Below are positions 22,728 to 34,900 of a DNA stretch of 64,000 nucleotides, piece by piece. Below the pieces are notes generated by a model. That model was given only the letters and a program-made list of their open reading frames with translations. It searched no databases and was not told where the DNA came from. A program made the position numbers and the translations under genes. Numbering within the stretch: position 1 is the stretch's first letter; every line of letters starts with the position of its first letter. The DNA is from Ustilaginoidea virens (Eukaryota > Ascomycota > Sordariomycetes > Hypocreales > Clavicipitaceae), in NCBI RefSeq assembly GCF_000687475.1, contig NC_057316.1, positions 4,960,001-5,024,000 on the forward strand, read 5' to 3'.

Positions 22728-23899
22728 CGACGGACAGAAAGGGCCGCCCGAAACCTGCCCCCGGGGAAGCAGCGGAGCAGGCCGATGCCGCGGACCTGGA
22801 GCTCCAGGATCCCTCGCGGCAAAAGTGGCTTCTCTACCCCGGCATGTCCAGGTCGGACATGAGAGCCGCCTCGTTCCCCAAGCTCCCTCGCCGCCAACCC
22901 CTTCTCCAGCAGCCCCCGGCCCCCGTCTACCTCGACCTGTCGCGTCCCACCCCGCGCCCGATCCTCCTCGCCGCAGGCGGCCTTGGCGGCTTGGGCAACC
23001 CTCACTTCACGTCGCGCCAGCACCCCAAGCCCGTCTTCGCGACCAAGGGCGACGACGCCGTCTCCATCAAGGTCTCGCTCGAGCTGAGGCTCCTCGCCGA
23101 CGTCGGCCTGGTCGGCCCCCCCAACGCCGGCAAGAGCACCCTCCTGCGCTCCCTGACCAACAGCCGCGCCAGAATCGGCAGCTGGGCCTTCACCACGCTC
23201 CAGCCGAACATTGGCACCGTCGTGCTGGACAAGTACTCCGGCCGCCCAGTCGCTGCTCCGCCCGGAGCTCACCCGGGCTCTCTGCAGCCGACGCGCGACG
23301 GCCGGCCCGGGCCAAGGACGAGGTTCACCGTGGCCGACATCCCGGGCCTGATCCAAGGCGCCCACCTCGACCGCGGCCTGGGCATCGCCTTTCTCCGGCA
23401 CGTCGAGCGCGCAGGAGTGCTTGCCTTTGTCGTCGACCTGGCCGCCGGAAACGCCGCGGATGCTCTCGACGCGCTGTGGCGCGAGGTCGGCCTCTACGCC
23501 CAGATGCGGCACGAGGAAGATTGCCTTCGACAGGTGGAATCCCACATCGACTGGGACCCGGCGTCCGACTCGCCGCCGACACTGGGCGCCGTCGACCTTG
23601 CCAACGCCCAGCGAGGCGGTCCCACGACGGCCTTTGCCGGGCCCGGCCCGCCATCCGGGCTGCACATTGCCGCGAAGCCGTGGTTCGTCGTCGCAACAAA
23701 GGCCGATCTGCCCCAGACGCGGCAGAACTTTTTGCTGCTAAAGGCCTATCTGGACGAGATTACGAGCGGGCAGGCCAAGCATCCAAGCGGCGTAGAGGGA
23801 GCCTGGACCACGAACTGCGCAGCTATTCCAGTGAGCGCTATCCACGGGCAAGGCGTAGACAGGATTGTGCATTGGACGCTTGGGCTGCTAGATGGGTGA
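22052..23899 (+). CDS. MTG2: Mitochondrial Obg-family GTPase (Mtg2 type)
   Basis: Intronless, 615 residues. The Arg/Pro/Leu-rich N-terminus (about 1-60) reads as a mitochondrial targeting sequence. The glycine-rich Obg fold follows (FAGRGGNGCVSF, NGGDGGPGGSIYI, HGQGSAKGGARGQDV), interrupted by an insertion with a Gln run at about 215-227. The G domain has G1 GPPNAGKST (about 354), G3 DIPGLIQGA (about 428), G4-like TKAD (about 549) and a G5-like SAIHGQG near the end. Obg/Mtg2 proteins act on the large subunit of the mitochondrial ribosome late in assembly. ATG 22052 is the first in this frame; ATG 22088 (MPPLRPG) is an alternative. Its 3' end converges on the TRM4 gene 387 bp away. G+C-rich DNA gives long open frames antisense and out of frame here; the GTPase motifs identify the true one. 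Confidence 0.93.
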
Positions 23900-24035
23900 T
23901 GGAAAGGGTGACGACAAGTCAACCGATATGAGCACGGAACGGTCTCTGACGGAACTGTAGGTCGTGTGGACAGCTCAGCTCAGCATTGTACAGAATATCG
24001 CCATATGTGTAACGAATGGGCCAGTTAAATCAGGG

Positions 24036-24075
<40 letters not shown>

Positions 24076-24286
24076 CGTTTCATACGATAGAAACACACAA
24101 GACAGACACTTTATATACCCACGTAAGATGAGCAGAAAAATAGCCACAACAATGCAAAACACCCCAACCCGGGTCCCCTTTTCCTTTTACCCTTTTCACA
24201 TAAATAAGAAAAAACGCCAAGTCATACGTAGTACATGGCAATGAGGGAAAAAATCGACAACAAGTGTGAACCGTTTGCCTCGGGTT
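23900..24286. other. Short convergent spacer with poly-A tract
   Basis: Spacer between the 3' ends of the Obg gene and TRM4. It holds a 37-base uninterrupted A run at 24036-24072. No gene. Confidence 0.6.
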
Positions 24287-26959
24287 TCACGCGTCCTCTG
24301 GAGACGGCAAGTCTTCTACGTGCTCGTCTTCCACAGCCTGGTCCCCGTCAGCGTCGTCCACCCGGGCTGGCGGTTCGGCCGTCTTTTGGTCCTGCTGCTT
24401 GTTCAAGGTGTTGTTGATCAGGGGCGTCGTGTCGTTGAAGATCCTCAGCAGCATGGCGGCACGGTCCTCCTTTGGCAGCATGAGATTGAGCGAGTGGATG
24501 CTCTTCCACAACGGCAAGGCCATGCGCTCCGTAAAGTCCGCATCGCCCTCCTCGGGCTCGACGCGGAGGACGCAGCAGCCCATGCCCATGTCACGCACCC
24601 GCTCGCCAATCTCGTCAAAATCCCTCCAGCCGTCGTCGGCGATCCGGGGAAACATTTCGATGAGGAGCTTCCGCAGCGTCTCCTTCTTGCGGAGCCGGAT
24701 GACGCGCGGCTCTCCCACGTAGCCCTGCACAATGGGCATGCCCTCGGACTGGATGCGCCACCGGCACACCTCGGCCGACGGGGCGTCCTGCTTCATGTAC
24801 ATGCGCACGCCGCCGTGGACGAAGCGAACCCCGCGCCCCTCGTTCTCGGTGAGGATGTCGCGGATGAGCGCCGAGGTGTAGTAGATGGCCTTGGCTGGCT
24901 CGCCGAGCTCGTTGCGCACCATGTACCGGTCGTCGGGGAAGCGCGCGGACAAGCTGTAGAACTGCTTGATGCTCTCAATGACGGGATGCGACGGATCGAG
25001 GTACTTGAACGGCTCTTCTGGGGGTCCCGACTTCTTGGGCTTGCTAGGTGGCTCGGCGGGAAGCACGAGCGGCGCGGGGGTGAGAGCCGATGAATCTGCG
25101 GCGTCGTCCACCCTTGCCTTTTTGGCCGCTTGCTGCTCGCTGCCTTGGTCTTGGAGAGTCCTCTTGTTGCCGTTTGCTGAGGCATCGCCGTCTGCTTTTG
25201 ATTCTGTAGTTTCGCTAGCAGCGGCGGCCGCCGGCGCCTCTGTAGTCGTTTCTTGGTCGCAGTTGTTTGCTGCAGCCTCCGGTTTGCCATTAGAATCGCC
25301 AGCAGCTGCGGAGGCAGCCGCAGCAGCGTTCTTGGGCTCGTTCTCGTTTCTCGCCTTAAAGTCCGTCTTCTTCTCCAGAACCGTGATGAAGAAGCCGCCA
25401 GTGTCCTGGAGGTGAGGGTATACTCGCATGCAGCGCTCCAGAGGGAGGTCGTGGCATTCCGTCCCTTCCAGTTTGGGGAACATGGTTTGCGAGACGCGGC
25501 CAGGAACGACGCCGTCATTCTCTTCGCGAGCAAACTTCTCAACCTCTTCCCAGGTCTCCCAGGTACGGCACGACTTGTCCATAATCCTCCACTTTCTCAT
25601 GCCAGGTCTTCTGACCAGGTTGGGAAGCTGGTCGCTGCAGTCGAGGATCTCCACGTTGCCGCCGCCTCCACACCGCTCAATAGCGGACGCCACCACGGAT
25701 TCGTTCTCTACGGGGTTCATGCTGCAGGTGGAGTAGACGACTCTGCCGCCAACCCTGAGAAGCTGGAGAGCTCGGACAAGGATGCGGATCTGCGTGGCGT
25801 GCAACCCAAGGGCATTGCCTGGCTGCCAGTCTTTCCACAAGTTGGCGTTCTTTCGAAGTGTGCCGTCACCGGAGCATGGTACGTCTGCCAGGATGCGGTC
25901 AAACTTGAGATAGGTTGGTTTGGCGCCGGGGTCGGCGGAAGGGAGCTTGAGCGAAGGGAACTGCGTGGCATCATGATTCGTGACGATGAGGTTGGGGGAG
26001 GACAGGCGCTTGAGCTGATGGACAAGCATGTGTCCGCGCTTGTAATCCGAGTCGTTTGCGATCAGCAGTCCCGTGGCGCGGCCGTTGTCCAAAGGGTCGG
26101 CCTCCAGATCGGCATCCACCTCGTCCTGCGTCTCTTGACCCAGATCAAGCCCGTCTTCCTTGGCGAACGTGCGCAGGACCTTGCGCACACGCGCCTCTTC
26201 GCCGCGGTGGATCATTTCGAGCAGCTGAGCCGACTTGCTCCCCGGAGCGGCGCACATGTCGAGGACCGCCATGCCTGGGCGCAGATCCATCAAGCAGGGG
26301 GGGATCATGCTTACCACCTCCTGCCTGCTGATATTGCCGACGGTAGTCTCGGAGACGAGGAATTTCTGAAAGGCGGAGAAGGGAGGGAACTTGCGAACGA
26401 CGTTCTTGGGCGTAGTCATCCACCAGGCCAGCTCATCGGGATACCAAGCCACAGGTTTGGGCGCTTCGACCGGTCTACCGTCATGGTGCTCAATGCTTGC
26501 GATTTGGGGAATGTACCGTGTCTGGAGCAGCCTCTTGACCGAAAGGGCGTGCCTGTCATCCAAGGTGAGGTGAGCATGTGAAAGACTTGGAAGAACGGCA
26601 GGAGGGCAGGATGGCAGGATGGCAGGATGGGGGATGGGGGAATCGCTGGGAGTACAGTCCCTACCCTCGAGAGCCAGTGAACCGGAAACTATTGGGCAAT
26701 TCGCGTCTCAGAGCTTCCCAGAACTGCGTCTTTTCTTCCTCGGGAAGCTGCAGGAGAGAGTTGTAGTATTCCTCGAGCTTCGCGTTGTTCTTGTCGAAGG
26801 GGGCGTAATCACGCCAGCCGTTGGCAGACTGCCCATTCCCACGGCCGCCGCCGCCTCCTCCTCCTCCTCTTCGGCCTTTACCCTGCAATTGACGACTGCA
26901 TTAGTATCGATGAGGGCGCGGAGGGGTGCGCGACGTACTCTAAAGTTTCTCTTTCCCAT
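24287..26959 (-). CDS. TRM4: tRNA (cytosine-5-)-methyltransferase Trm4/Ncl1 (NSUN2 type)
   Basis: Three exons on the minus strand: 26959-26939 (seven codons, MGKRNFR), 26882-26665 and 26552-24287, giving 834 residues. Introns are 56 bp (phase 0) and 112 bp (phase 2). The N-terminus is Gly/Arg-rich; then comes NGWRDYAPFD and an SFRFTGSRGHAL block as in Trm4. The Rossmann methyltransferase core has DMCAAPGSKS (SAM site), VPCSGDGTLRKN with one catalytic Cys, and YSTCSMNPVENE with the second Cys, the two-cysteine signature of RNA m5C methyltransferases. The middle (about residues 470-560) is a low-complexity Ala/Glu/Lys segment. The family methylates cytosines at tRNA positions such as 34, 40, 48 and 49, mainly in the nucleus. 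It lies tail-to-tail with the Obg gene and upstream-tandem to UTP21. Confidence 0.94.
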
Positions 26960-27447
26960 CTTGCTGCGACTTGGGGCTGGGTCAAAGTGTGTGGCCGAAA
27001 GAGAGACGTGATTTTCCTTCTCCTTTTTCGGATTGGGGAGTTTTTTTTTTTTTTTTTTTTTTTCTTTTTTTCTTAGGCGGTGTTTCCTCTTGTAGAAAAT
27101 GTTTCGACTGACTGCGTTGCTGCGAAACGTGCCCCGCCATGGCTCTTTGCCTTTGCAGCCCGTACCCTGTACCTGTCTATACCTGCACTCCGTGCCCTGC
27201 GCACCAACGCACCAAGACAGTTTACTGCATATGGCGCTTGTGCACATTCGGAAGCCAAGTAGCCCTGGGTACCTCCTGACATCAGTTTGGAGGCAGGTAC
27301 TCGCATCTTATGTCACCTTCTCCACATGTTGCCTCATTGCCAGCCTGTAGAGCAACAACGGCGTCAAGACAATAAATAATACACCTGGCAGAGCCCAGGA
27401 AACACACAACGTTGCCGTCTGCTATGCATCTAGTCGAAAGCGTGACC
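26960..27447. other. Spacer between TRM4 and UTP21 (same strand)
   Basis: Holds the TRM4 promoter and the UTP21 3' flank. A long T-run at about 27041-27063 (A-run on the coding strand) lies about 85 bp upstream of the TRM4 ATG. Nothing else recognised. Confidence 0.55.
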
Positions 27448-30400
27448 TCATGTCCGAGGACTCCTCAGGAAACTAACAACGCCGCTGCAGTAACCAACAA
27501 GATCATCCAGCCGGTTGCATTCCTTCTCTTGCTGCGACTTCCACTGCTTAAGCGCCCCGAGCAAAGCTTCACTTTCCATCACCACGTCAAAGTGTAGGCG
27601 GAGAAAGACATTCATCCAAGCCTGTGTCAGTTCGTAATCCTTCCTCGCCTTCAATTGTGCCGTCAAAGCCCTGATAAAGTGTAGCAGCTCGTTTGACCCC
27701 TCGTCACCATGTCCAATTGATAGGGAACGCAGCTCCAAATCAGCGTTTGAAGGGGATAGCCCTTTGAGGTGCTCAACAAACTCGCCGTCTGTTTGACAAT
27801 GTTAGCGTGCGCCGACCTTTTAATTTCCCGCGTCAAAAGAAGCAAGACAGGCGACGTCTTGCACAGCTGCCCTGGAGATATACGTACAGTCATTCCCCTC
27901 TGCTCCGACACGCAATTTGGTTGAGAACTGCTCCTCAAACCGAGCTTTGTCAAGCTTGGTGATGCGAGAATTGCCTTCATCCACCTTGGCATGCGCAACG
28001 GTTTCTTGCCCCGGTACCTTGGCACCCGTCGTCGACGGAAGGAAGAAGGGTGCCTTTTCCGGAGCCTTTGGTGCTTCTCTCGGTTTGTTTCTTTCCTTGA
28101 TCAGATCGAGGTGCAATAGCGTCTGCCATCGACTCTTGGGCACCAGGCTCAGCGTCATTAGTTCCGAGCTCAGCTGATCCGCAGAGGGGGCGATTGTAGT
28201 ATCGTCATGATCAGCGCCCTCCTTGTCATCTTCGAACGCGCCTTCCAGCAAGCCCTCATTCCCTTCTCCGGAGACGGTTGGCGCGGAAACTTGCCCAATT
28301 TCTTTCTCCGAAATCTGTCTGGTTGGAACGTGCTTGAACAAGGATTTGTTCGTCCAGAGGGTGACCCCTGGCTCCTCTTCCAAGGTGGCAGCTAGATATT
28401 CACCAGTGACAGACATGTCAAGCGCGGTGCAAGGCTTCTCCAACCGAATCGCATCGATGAGATGGCTTGTCGGCAAATCCCAAACCCGCACGACGCGGTC
28501 GTTGGACGCGGCAATCACCCATCGCCCATCGTGGGAAAAGCAGAAATCGTTTATGGTGTTTTGCGGGCCCCAGAACTCGCGGATTGTCCTCTTTGTCTCC
28601 ATGTCGACGACTCGTATGGACAGGTCATTGCACGAGAATGCCAGCAGATTGTTGGCAGCGTGATATCTGCACGAGGTGGGGTACGTCATTGGAGCCCAGT
28701 CAAGCTGCTCGACCAGTGTCCCTGTAAGGAAGTCCCAGAACTTGATCTTGCCGTCCAACGAACAAGACACAATCGCCTTGTTCATGGCGTCGACAACAAG
28801 CCCCGTCACCGCCTGGGTATGTCTTCCGGTACCCGGCAGGAATTTCCGTCCGCCGCCGCTGGCTTCCAGCTGCGCCACATCATCGGCTTGCCTCAACTGC
28901 TGCAGGCGAACTTGCCGTGCTTGCGAGGGCGTCAAGCGAGACGGGAACCTTTGGCGATGCGTCCCAGACTGAAGGTTGAACATGTCGATGGAGCCGCCCT
29001 CTGATCCGACAACTGCAAAGGTTCCGCAAGGACTGATGGCCACGCTCGATACGTTGGCGGCGTCCCCGGTCGGGAACGCCCACCGGCCAGCACGTTTTCG
29101 GCCCCAGAACCAAGTTCTGGCATACCGATCCCCCTTGTGGGCTGTAACAACGCTCTCCCAGCCCGTCATGCCGCTGATTTCCGCGTCGACATTCTTCTTG
29201 CTGTCACCGTGGCCCTTTTGCCAGACGGGCAGCTTTCCGGGAATCGCGCCGATGCCCCCATCTCTGTTGAGGGACATGGCAATGCTTGTGATTTCAGCAG
29301 CCTTCAAGTCTTCCAGCAAAGTGGTTGGGCCATGGGCAAGGGCGTTGGAGGCAAGAATGCCAATCTTTTTCGCCTTTTGGCGCAGTTGACCCTGGCTCAG
29401 CTCCATGCTCTGGCCGTCCCGTCGCAAGCTCCAACCCCAGAGACTCCTATCCCGGCCACCGCTGAGCAGCCACTTGTTCCCGGATTCCGATCCGTCAAAG
29501 TCGGAAGGCAGGAATCGCAGGCAGTTGACGGGCCCAGCGTGGCCACTTCGCGAGTGCAGAATCCGCGGAATTGGGGAGAAGGGCGTTGTATCGAATATCC
29601 AGGTCTTGAGAGAGTTGTCAAGACCACTTGACACAATGACAGGCTGGCCCGCCAAAAACTCAACTCTGTTGATGCCACCTCTGGCACTCTTTCCATCGCG
29701 AGAGGGGGGGTTGTGGGCGCTCCTCAGGACTCCCATTACTCGACCTCCCTTGTTCAGGTCCCAGAACGTGATGTCGCCAGTGGCTTGGCTGGCCGTCGCC
29801 ATGACGCCATCTTTGCTGCCGTCATGGCCGGCACCCTTGCCATCGGTTCTGAAAGATATTGAGCCGACGGCAGCTTCGGTGCTGCCGGCTTCAAGCTGAA
29901 TAACGGGCTTGTCAGTGAGGACGTTGGTGATGATGAGCGTGCCAGAAGAGTAAGCGATTGCCATGAGTGAGAGGGCAGTCGAGGGTTCCAGGCAGGTGAC
30001 AGAGCCGCAGTCGGGAGTTGGCGGCAAGATTGTATACACAAGTTTTCCGGTGCTGACGTTCCATATCTCCACCCAACCGTCCTTGCGACCGATAAAAACC
30101 TTGTTCAAAAAGGTAGGCATGCTGGTGACTCCACCAGTGATTTCGTTGCCCCCATTTTTCGCCGCCATGGTTTGCAAGGTAGTGTAGTGCTCCAGAGTGG
30201 CAGTCTTGAAAACCTCGACCCTCGTCTTGGCACAGGCAACGATCCAATTGCCAAACACGAACACCTGCGTGATGGGTTCAGCGAGATGGGCAGGGAGCTC
30301 GAGCTGGTCCACCTTTTTGCCACGCTGAAACACCCAGAATCCCTGCGGTTCTCCGTTGGAGCCATCTCCCCAGGCAGCAAAGAGCTTCTGTTTCCATGCG

Positions 30401-30784
30401 AAGGTGGCGGTAATGTTGGCAGGAGTCTCGGGCCGGGTGACAAAGACGAGGTTCAAACCGCGTCGCACGTCGTATGTCTGCAGAGCCCTACCCACCGAGG
30501 TGGTAAGTTGAAAGCTTTTCGTGCCTAGAGGTATCGATGTGAAGGGAACACTGGTAGACGACACCAGCCCGACAGTCTGAAAGGCAGAAAGAACAAGTCA
30601 GTCAGCTGGCACAGGTTGCGGGTCTAAGCGAGTAGGGAGGGGATCATGGGGTGCTGAGCTGAAAACCGACTCTGAACGGTGCAAATATCCGAGACGGGTT
30701 GGCCGCCGTGGAAGGAGCCGACTCGACGACGGCAGAGACCTTTTGGCGCTTTGCCAACGGCCCATCCGAGCTTGAGTGCGGCAT
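27448..30784 (-). CDS. UTP21: U3 snoRNP / SSU processome protein Utp21 (WDR36)
   Basis: Three exons on the minus strand: 30784-30671 (38 codons), 30576-27888 and 27788-27448, giving 1047 residues. Introns: 94 bp (GTCGGT...TTTCAG, phase 0) and 99 bp (GTACGT...AAACAG, phase 1). The first joins RIFAPFR to TVGLVSSTSVPF, the second rebuilds a Tyr before GEFVEHLKGLSPSNADLEL. Two WD40 propellers cover most of the protein (for example ISFRTDGKGAGH, LLSGGRDRSLWGW, IVSCSLDGKIKFWDF, VIAASNDRVVRVWDL). The C-terminal Utp21 domain is split between exons 2 and 3. Utp21 belongs to the UTP-B subcomplex that acts in the nucleolus on pre-18S rRNA. Exon 1 contains a basic KRQKV cluster. Identification and gene model are both strong. 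Confidence 0.94.
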
Positions 30785-31998
30785 CTCTTGATCGGCACAC
30801 AGAACGGATTGTGATTATTCGTCTGATTGTCGACTACCTAGGTAGGTATGGAGTCGCACGCATTCCATCTTGTGGTGGGGGAAGCGACCTTGGGAAGGAA
30901 AAATTTGGGCGGTGAGGCCTAAAACAAGCGATTCTGCCAGATGCATGAATCAAAAGAGCGGAGTCTCGGACAAGGTTAGGTTAGGAGGTACCTACCTCCC
31001 CTTACCTCTAGGTAGGTAGGTACATGTAGGTACCTAAGGCGACCAAGGCCCACCATGCAGCTCGATGTACTCCGTACTCCGTACGCTACTATAAGTTGAC
31101 ATTGTCGACTTGTCGACTGCTGTCACTGGGCTACCTTAGTCTCAACCCACAGGTACTGTAGGTTAGGTACCTACCTACCTGTCAGCCACTGTGTGCATGC
31201 TCCGGCAGTTGATTCTGACTCCCCGTTGCGAGTGAGTGAATGAATACGCGGCACGGCAGTAATCTGTCCTGGTATGATTTTTTTTTCCCCTTTCCCCTTC
31301 CACAGCTTCTGATAAACTGCGTCATGTCCTGTCCCCTTCTGGTAACAGCATTTCCATCCTCGACAACGCCAACCCGTCCATCCTCCCGCGCGGTCTTCGC
31401 CTACGATGTCTACATGCATAGGCGAATTCTGGTCCGGACTCGCCGCATCCGGCGTTGAACCATGGTGTTGGCTGCAAAGCTTAGGTACATACTACCTATG
31501 TAGGTAGGTACATTTCAGTTGGCCAGACCATGTCCTTGAGCGCATCCACTTTTTTTGGCCTGGCCCTGCCCTGAAACGCCACGGGAACCACCTGCTAACC
31601 TGCTGCGGGAGCCTGCTGCTGCGGATAGCATCATCGTTCCTTTCGCTTGAACTTTTACGTTTTCCCCTTTTTTTGCTCGTCGCAAGACCCCCGTGGCTTC
31701 TGAGCATCCGCGACTGATCGGATCTGGGCAAAGGCTTGGCGGCGCCTTGAAGCAGCCCGAGATGAGAGAGCCAATTCGCCCGCAACGCCCACGACGCCTA
31801 CGACGCCCACGACGCCCACGACGCCCAAAACGCCATAGCAGCGATACTTAGATCATAGCACCCAGGCACCTCCCACAGTCCGGTCCCACTAGCATCGCCG
31901 CTCTTCGGCTTCGCCACCATCCATAACCTGCTGGTGCGGCAAAAAGACTTTTTTTTCCTGGCGTCCCCCCCCCCCGTAGCCACCCCGTCGAATCCACC
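30785..31998. other. Divergent promoter region between UTP21 and the Vip1-type gene
   Basis: No gene. Dense in AGGTAGGTACCT words (30837-30848, 30985-31040, 31150-31180, 31482-31512), and carries two overlapping TACTCCGTA copies at 31068-31076 and 31075-31083. A short CGACGCCCA repeat occurs at about 31790-31830 and a poly-C run near 31966. The region just before 31999 is the likely leader of the kinase gene. Confidence 0.5.
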
Positions 31999-34900
31999 AT
32001 GGACTCCCCGGATCAATTCGCTCCCACCGACCCGTCAATATCCTCCTCATCCACCGCGCTCAATCCTCACGAGGTTCAAGCAGATTCTTCCAGCACCGGT
32101 GCTGAACGATACCGACTCCTGCATCAGCCATCGGCCGCGACATCGCAGTCCCGTTCCAGCTCCCAATCCCACTCTCGCAAGATTTCATCGTCATCGTCCT
32201 CCGTCAGCATATCTGGAACGAATAAAAAGAACCGCTATGCTGATTCCAGCCCTGCTGGCAGCTACTCCGACCGATCCACCTTGGCTCTTGCCTCGCAAGC
32301 GGCCCCGAGTCCTGTGAAAGGCTCCTCCTATTCCCGGCATTCTAGAACCCAGTCAGCGGCTTCGGATGCTGGCAGCGAAGTTCTTGTCTTTGGTGAGCCG
32401 CAAACTCCATGGACTCCGCAACGACTGGGCAGGGGGACGCGGTGCTGAGCTCCAACTCATACGACCATTTGGTTACCAGAACCTACCTCGACTGCCCAAC
32501 CCTTTCTGTCGGATATCCAAACAAGACGCTTGTCCAGCACCTCTGCTTACTCGCTCGCTTCCGCTCGAGCCATCTTCAACTCGTCATCCTCAACCCACGG
32601 TTCTGAGTCTGGAGCACCTCCACGCTCAGTATCCGGCCTCATGTCATCAAGCAAAGCAGGCGGCATTGGCACTCCACCAGAGCCTGGCCTGTCAAACGTC
32701 ACCGTCACCACTTCGTCTTCCAACGGAGCAATGGCCAATGGCCAGCACAACCTCACCACGAGAGATCCTCACGCCCAGCCGCTCGACTTGATGAGGCGAA
32801 ATCAGCGCGCCGAGTCAAACATGCGCACACAACCTGGTCGGTCTCGAAGTAGAGCCAACAGACGTTTCAGCGGCAGCACGTCGACTAGCACTCACAGCCA
32901 GGGAAGCGACCGTGGCCCGCATCGCGACAGGGAAGAAGGTACGGCAGACTCGAGTCAAATGGAGAGCTTGTTGAATTCTAACAAGTCACAAGCCAAGCCT
33001 GCTCCTTTGGGCACCATTGGAATATGCGCCTTGGATATCAAGGCAAGGAGCAAGCCTAGCAGAAATATTCTGAATCGACTCATTGCCAATCGAGACTTCG
33101 ATGTTGTAGTATTCGGTGACAAAGTGATTCTTGACGAAGGTCGGTAGTGTTTCCGCGGCTTGACCCCAGTTTCTCTTCCTACAGAAAAAAAAAAGACGTG
33201 ATGCTACCAGAATGTAAACCGCTGACATGATTCTGGGTTAGAGGTGGAGAATTGGCCCATTTGGTAAAGCATAGCAGCCACATCTCCCGTCGGAGAACAC
33301 CGTGAGTAGAACGGCATGGAAGGATCTACAAGACTGACCCTGCCCCAGTGACTATCTAGTTTCGTTCTATTCGGACGGATTCCCACTCGAGAAGGCGATT
33401 GCTTATGTCAAGGCCAGGAAGCCATTCTGTGTCAACGACGTGCCCATGCAAAAGGTTCTTTGGGACAGGCGTGTTTGTCTAAGACTACTCGATAAAATCC
33501 AAGTTCGCACCCCCAAACGCCTCGAGGTGAGCCGTGACGGCGGCCCTCAAGTTCTCACGCCCGAGATGGTGAAGCATATTCAAGAAATATCCGGCATCGC
33601 CCTCGAGCCGGTCGATTCTGCGACGGCAAAACGGCCAGAAACCGTCCAGCTGCTGGATGACGGCGATACGTTGAGCGTAGACGGCGCTCTTCTGAAGAAG
33701 CCGTTTGTGGAGAAGCCGACCAGCGGCGAAGATCACAACATCATCATCTACTTCGCCAAGAGCGCTGGGGGTGGCGCAAGGAAGCTCTTTCGGAAAATCG
33801 GTAACAAGAGCTCTGACTACGTTGCTGATCTCACCGTGCCGAGAGCAATCACCGACCCCCACGGAAGCTACGTGTACGAAAGCTTCATGCAGGTAGATAA
33901 CGCGGAGGACGTCAAGGCGTACACCGTCGGCCCAAACTATTGTCATGCGGAAACTCGAAAGTCGCCAGTGGTGGATGGCATCGTCAGACGCAACACGCAC
34001 GGCAAGGAATTGCGATACGTCACCAGCCTCAGCCGGGAAGAACGAGAAATGGCGAGCCGCATTTCCACAACCTTTGGTCAGCGCGTCTGTGGTTTCGACC
34101 TACTCAGAGCTTCGGGAAAGAGTTGCGTGATCGATGTCAATGGCTGGAGCTTTGTCAAGGATAACGACGACTATTATGATCATTGTGCAAGCATTCTTCG
34201 GGATCTCTTCGTCAAAGAAAAGCTTCGACGGGGAGCGGCCACGCCTCCGTTGCCATCCCCGGAGGCTACAGAATTTGACCCTATGACCAGAGCTATGCTC
34301 CAGTCCCAAGACCGTGAGCATCAATCTGTGTCTGTGCCGTCTGCCGCCTCCGCCTCCGACTCCGGTGCGAACGGTCAGTCAAGCGCCGATCAGCAGCAGC
34401 AGCAAGTTGGAGATGTGAAATCGCAAAGCAGGAATGCGGGGGGAAGCGCATCTGGTCCTGAGAGCACGCTCAACTCTTCTCACGCCAGCACTTCGGCAAG
34501 TCCTCTGTTGCAACCGCCATCGGAACTCGCCTTGCCTGGGACTTCGACAGCCGCTTCATCATTGCAGTCTGGAACCGCTTCCACTCACGCTATACAAGCT
34601 CCGACGAGCGAGGAAGTCACAACCGCTCCCGCTCCCGCTCCCCCTCCTCCCAAGAACTCTTGGAAATTGAAGGGCATGGTCTGTGTCATCAGGCACGCCG
34701 ATCGTACGCCAAAACAAAAGTACAAGTTTACCTTTCACACCGACCCTTTCATTGCCCTACTCAAAGGCCATCAAGAAGAGGTCCTTTTGATTGGGGAAGC
34801 AGCCCTGGCAAGCGTCATCCAGGCAGTCGATTTGGCTTATGACGCTGGTATTGAAGATCGCGGGAAACTCAAGACTCTCCGCAACGTGTTGGTGAAGAAA

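Noticed and set aside
21968..23665. Long antisense frame (565 codons) opposite the Obg gene, and a 653-codon plus-strand frame overlapping it
   Set aside because: Both are by-products of high G+C content. The GTPase motifs G1, G3 and G4 lie only in the 22052-23899 frame; the other frames are Arg/Pro/Ala-rich without domains.
25253..26581. 442-codon plus-strand frame opposite TRM4
   Set aside because: Antisense shadow of a clear two-cysteine RNA methyltransferase; no recognisable domain.
32366..32791. Alternative reading of the Vip1 N-terminus using a 40-nt GTGAGC...GGGCAG intron
   Set aside because: That splice enters a different frame that never reaches the kinase domain; the 57-nt intron keeps the frame that does.
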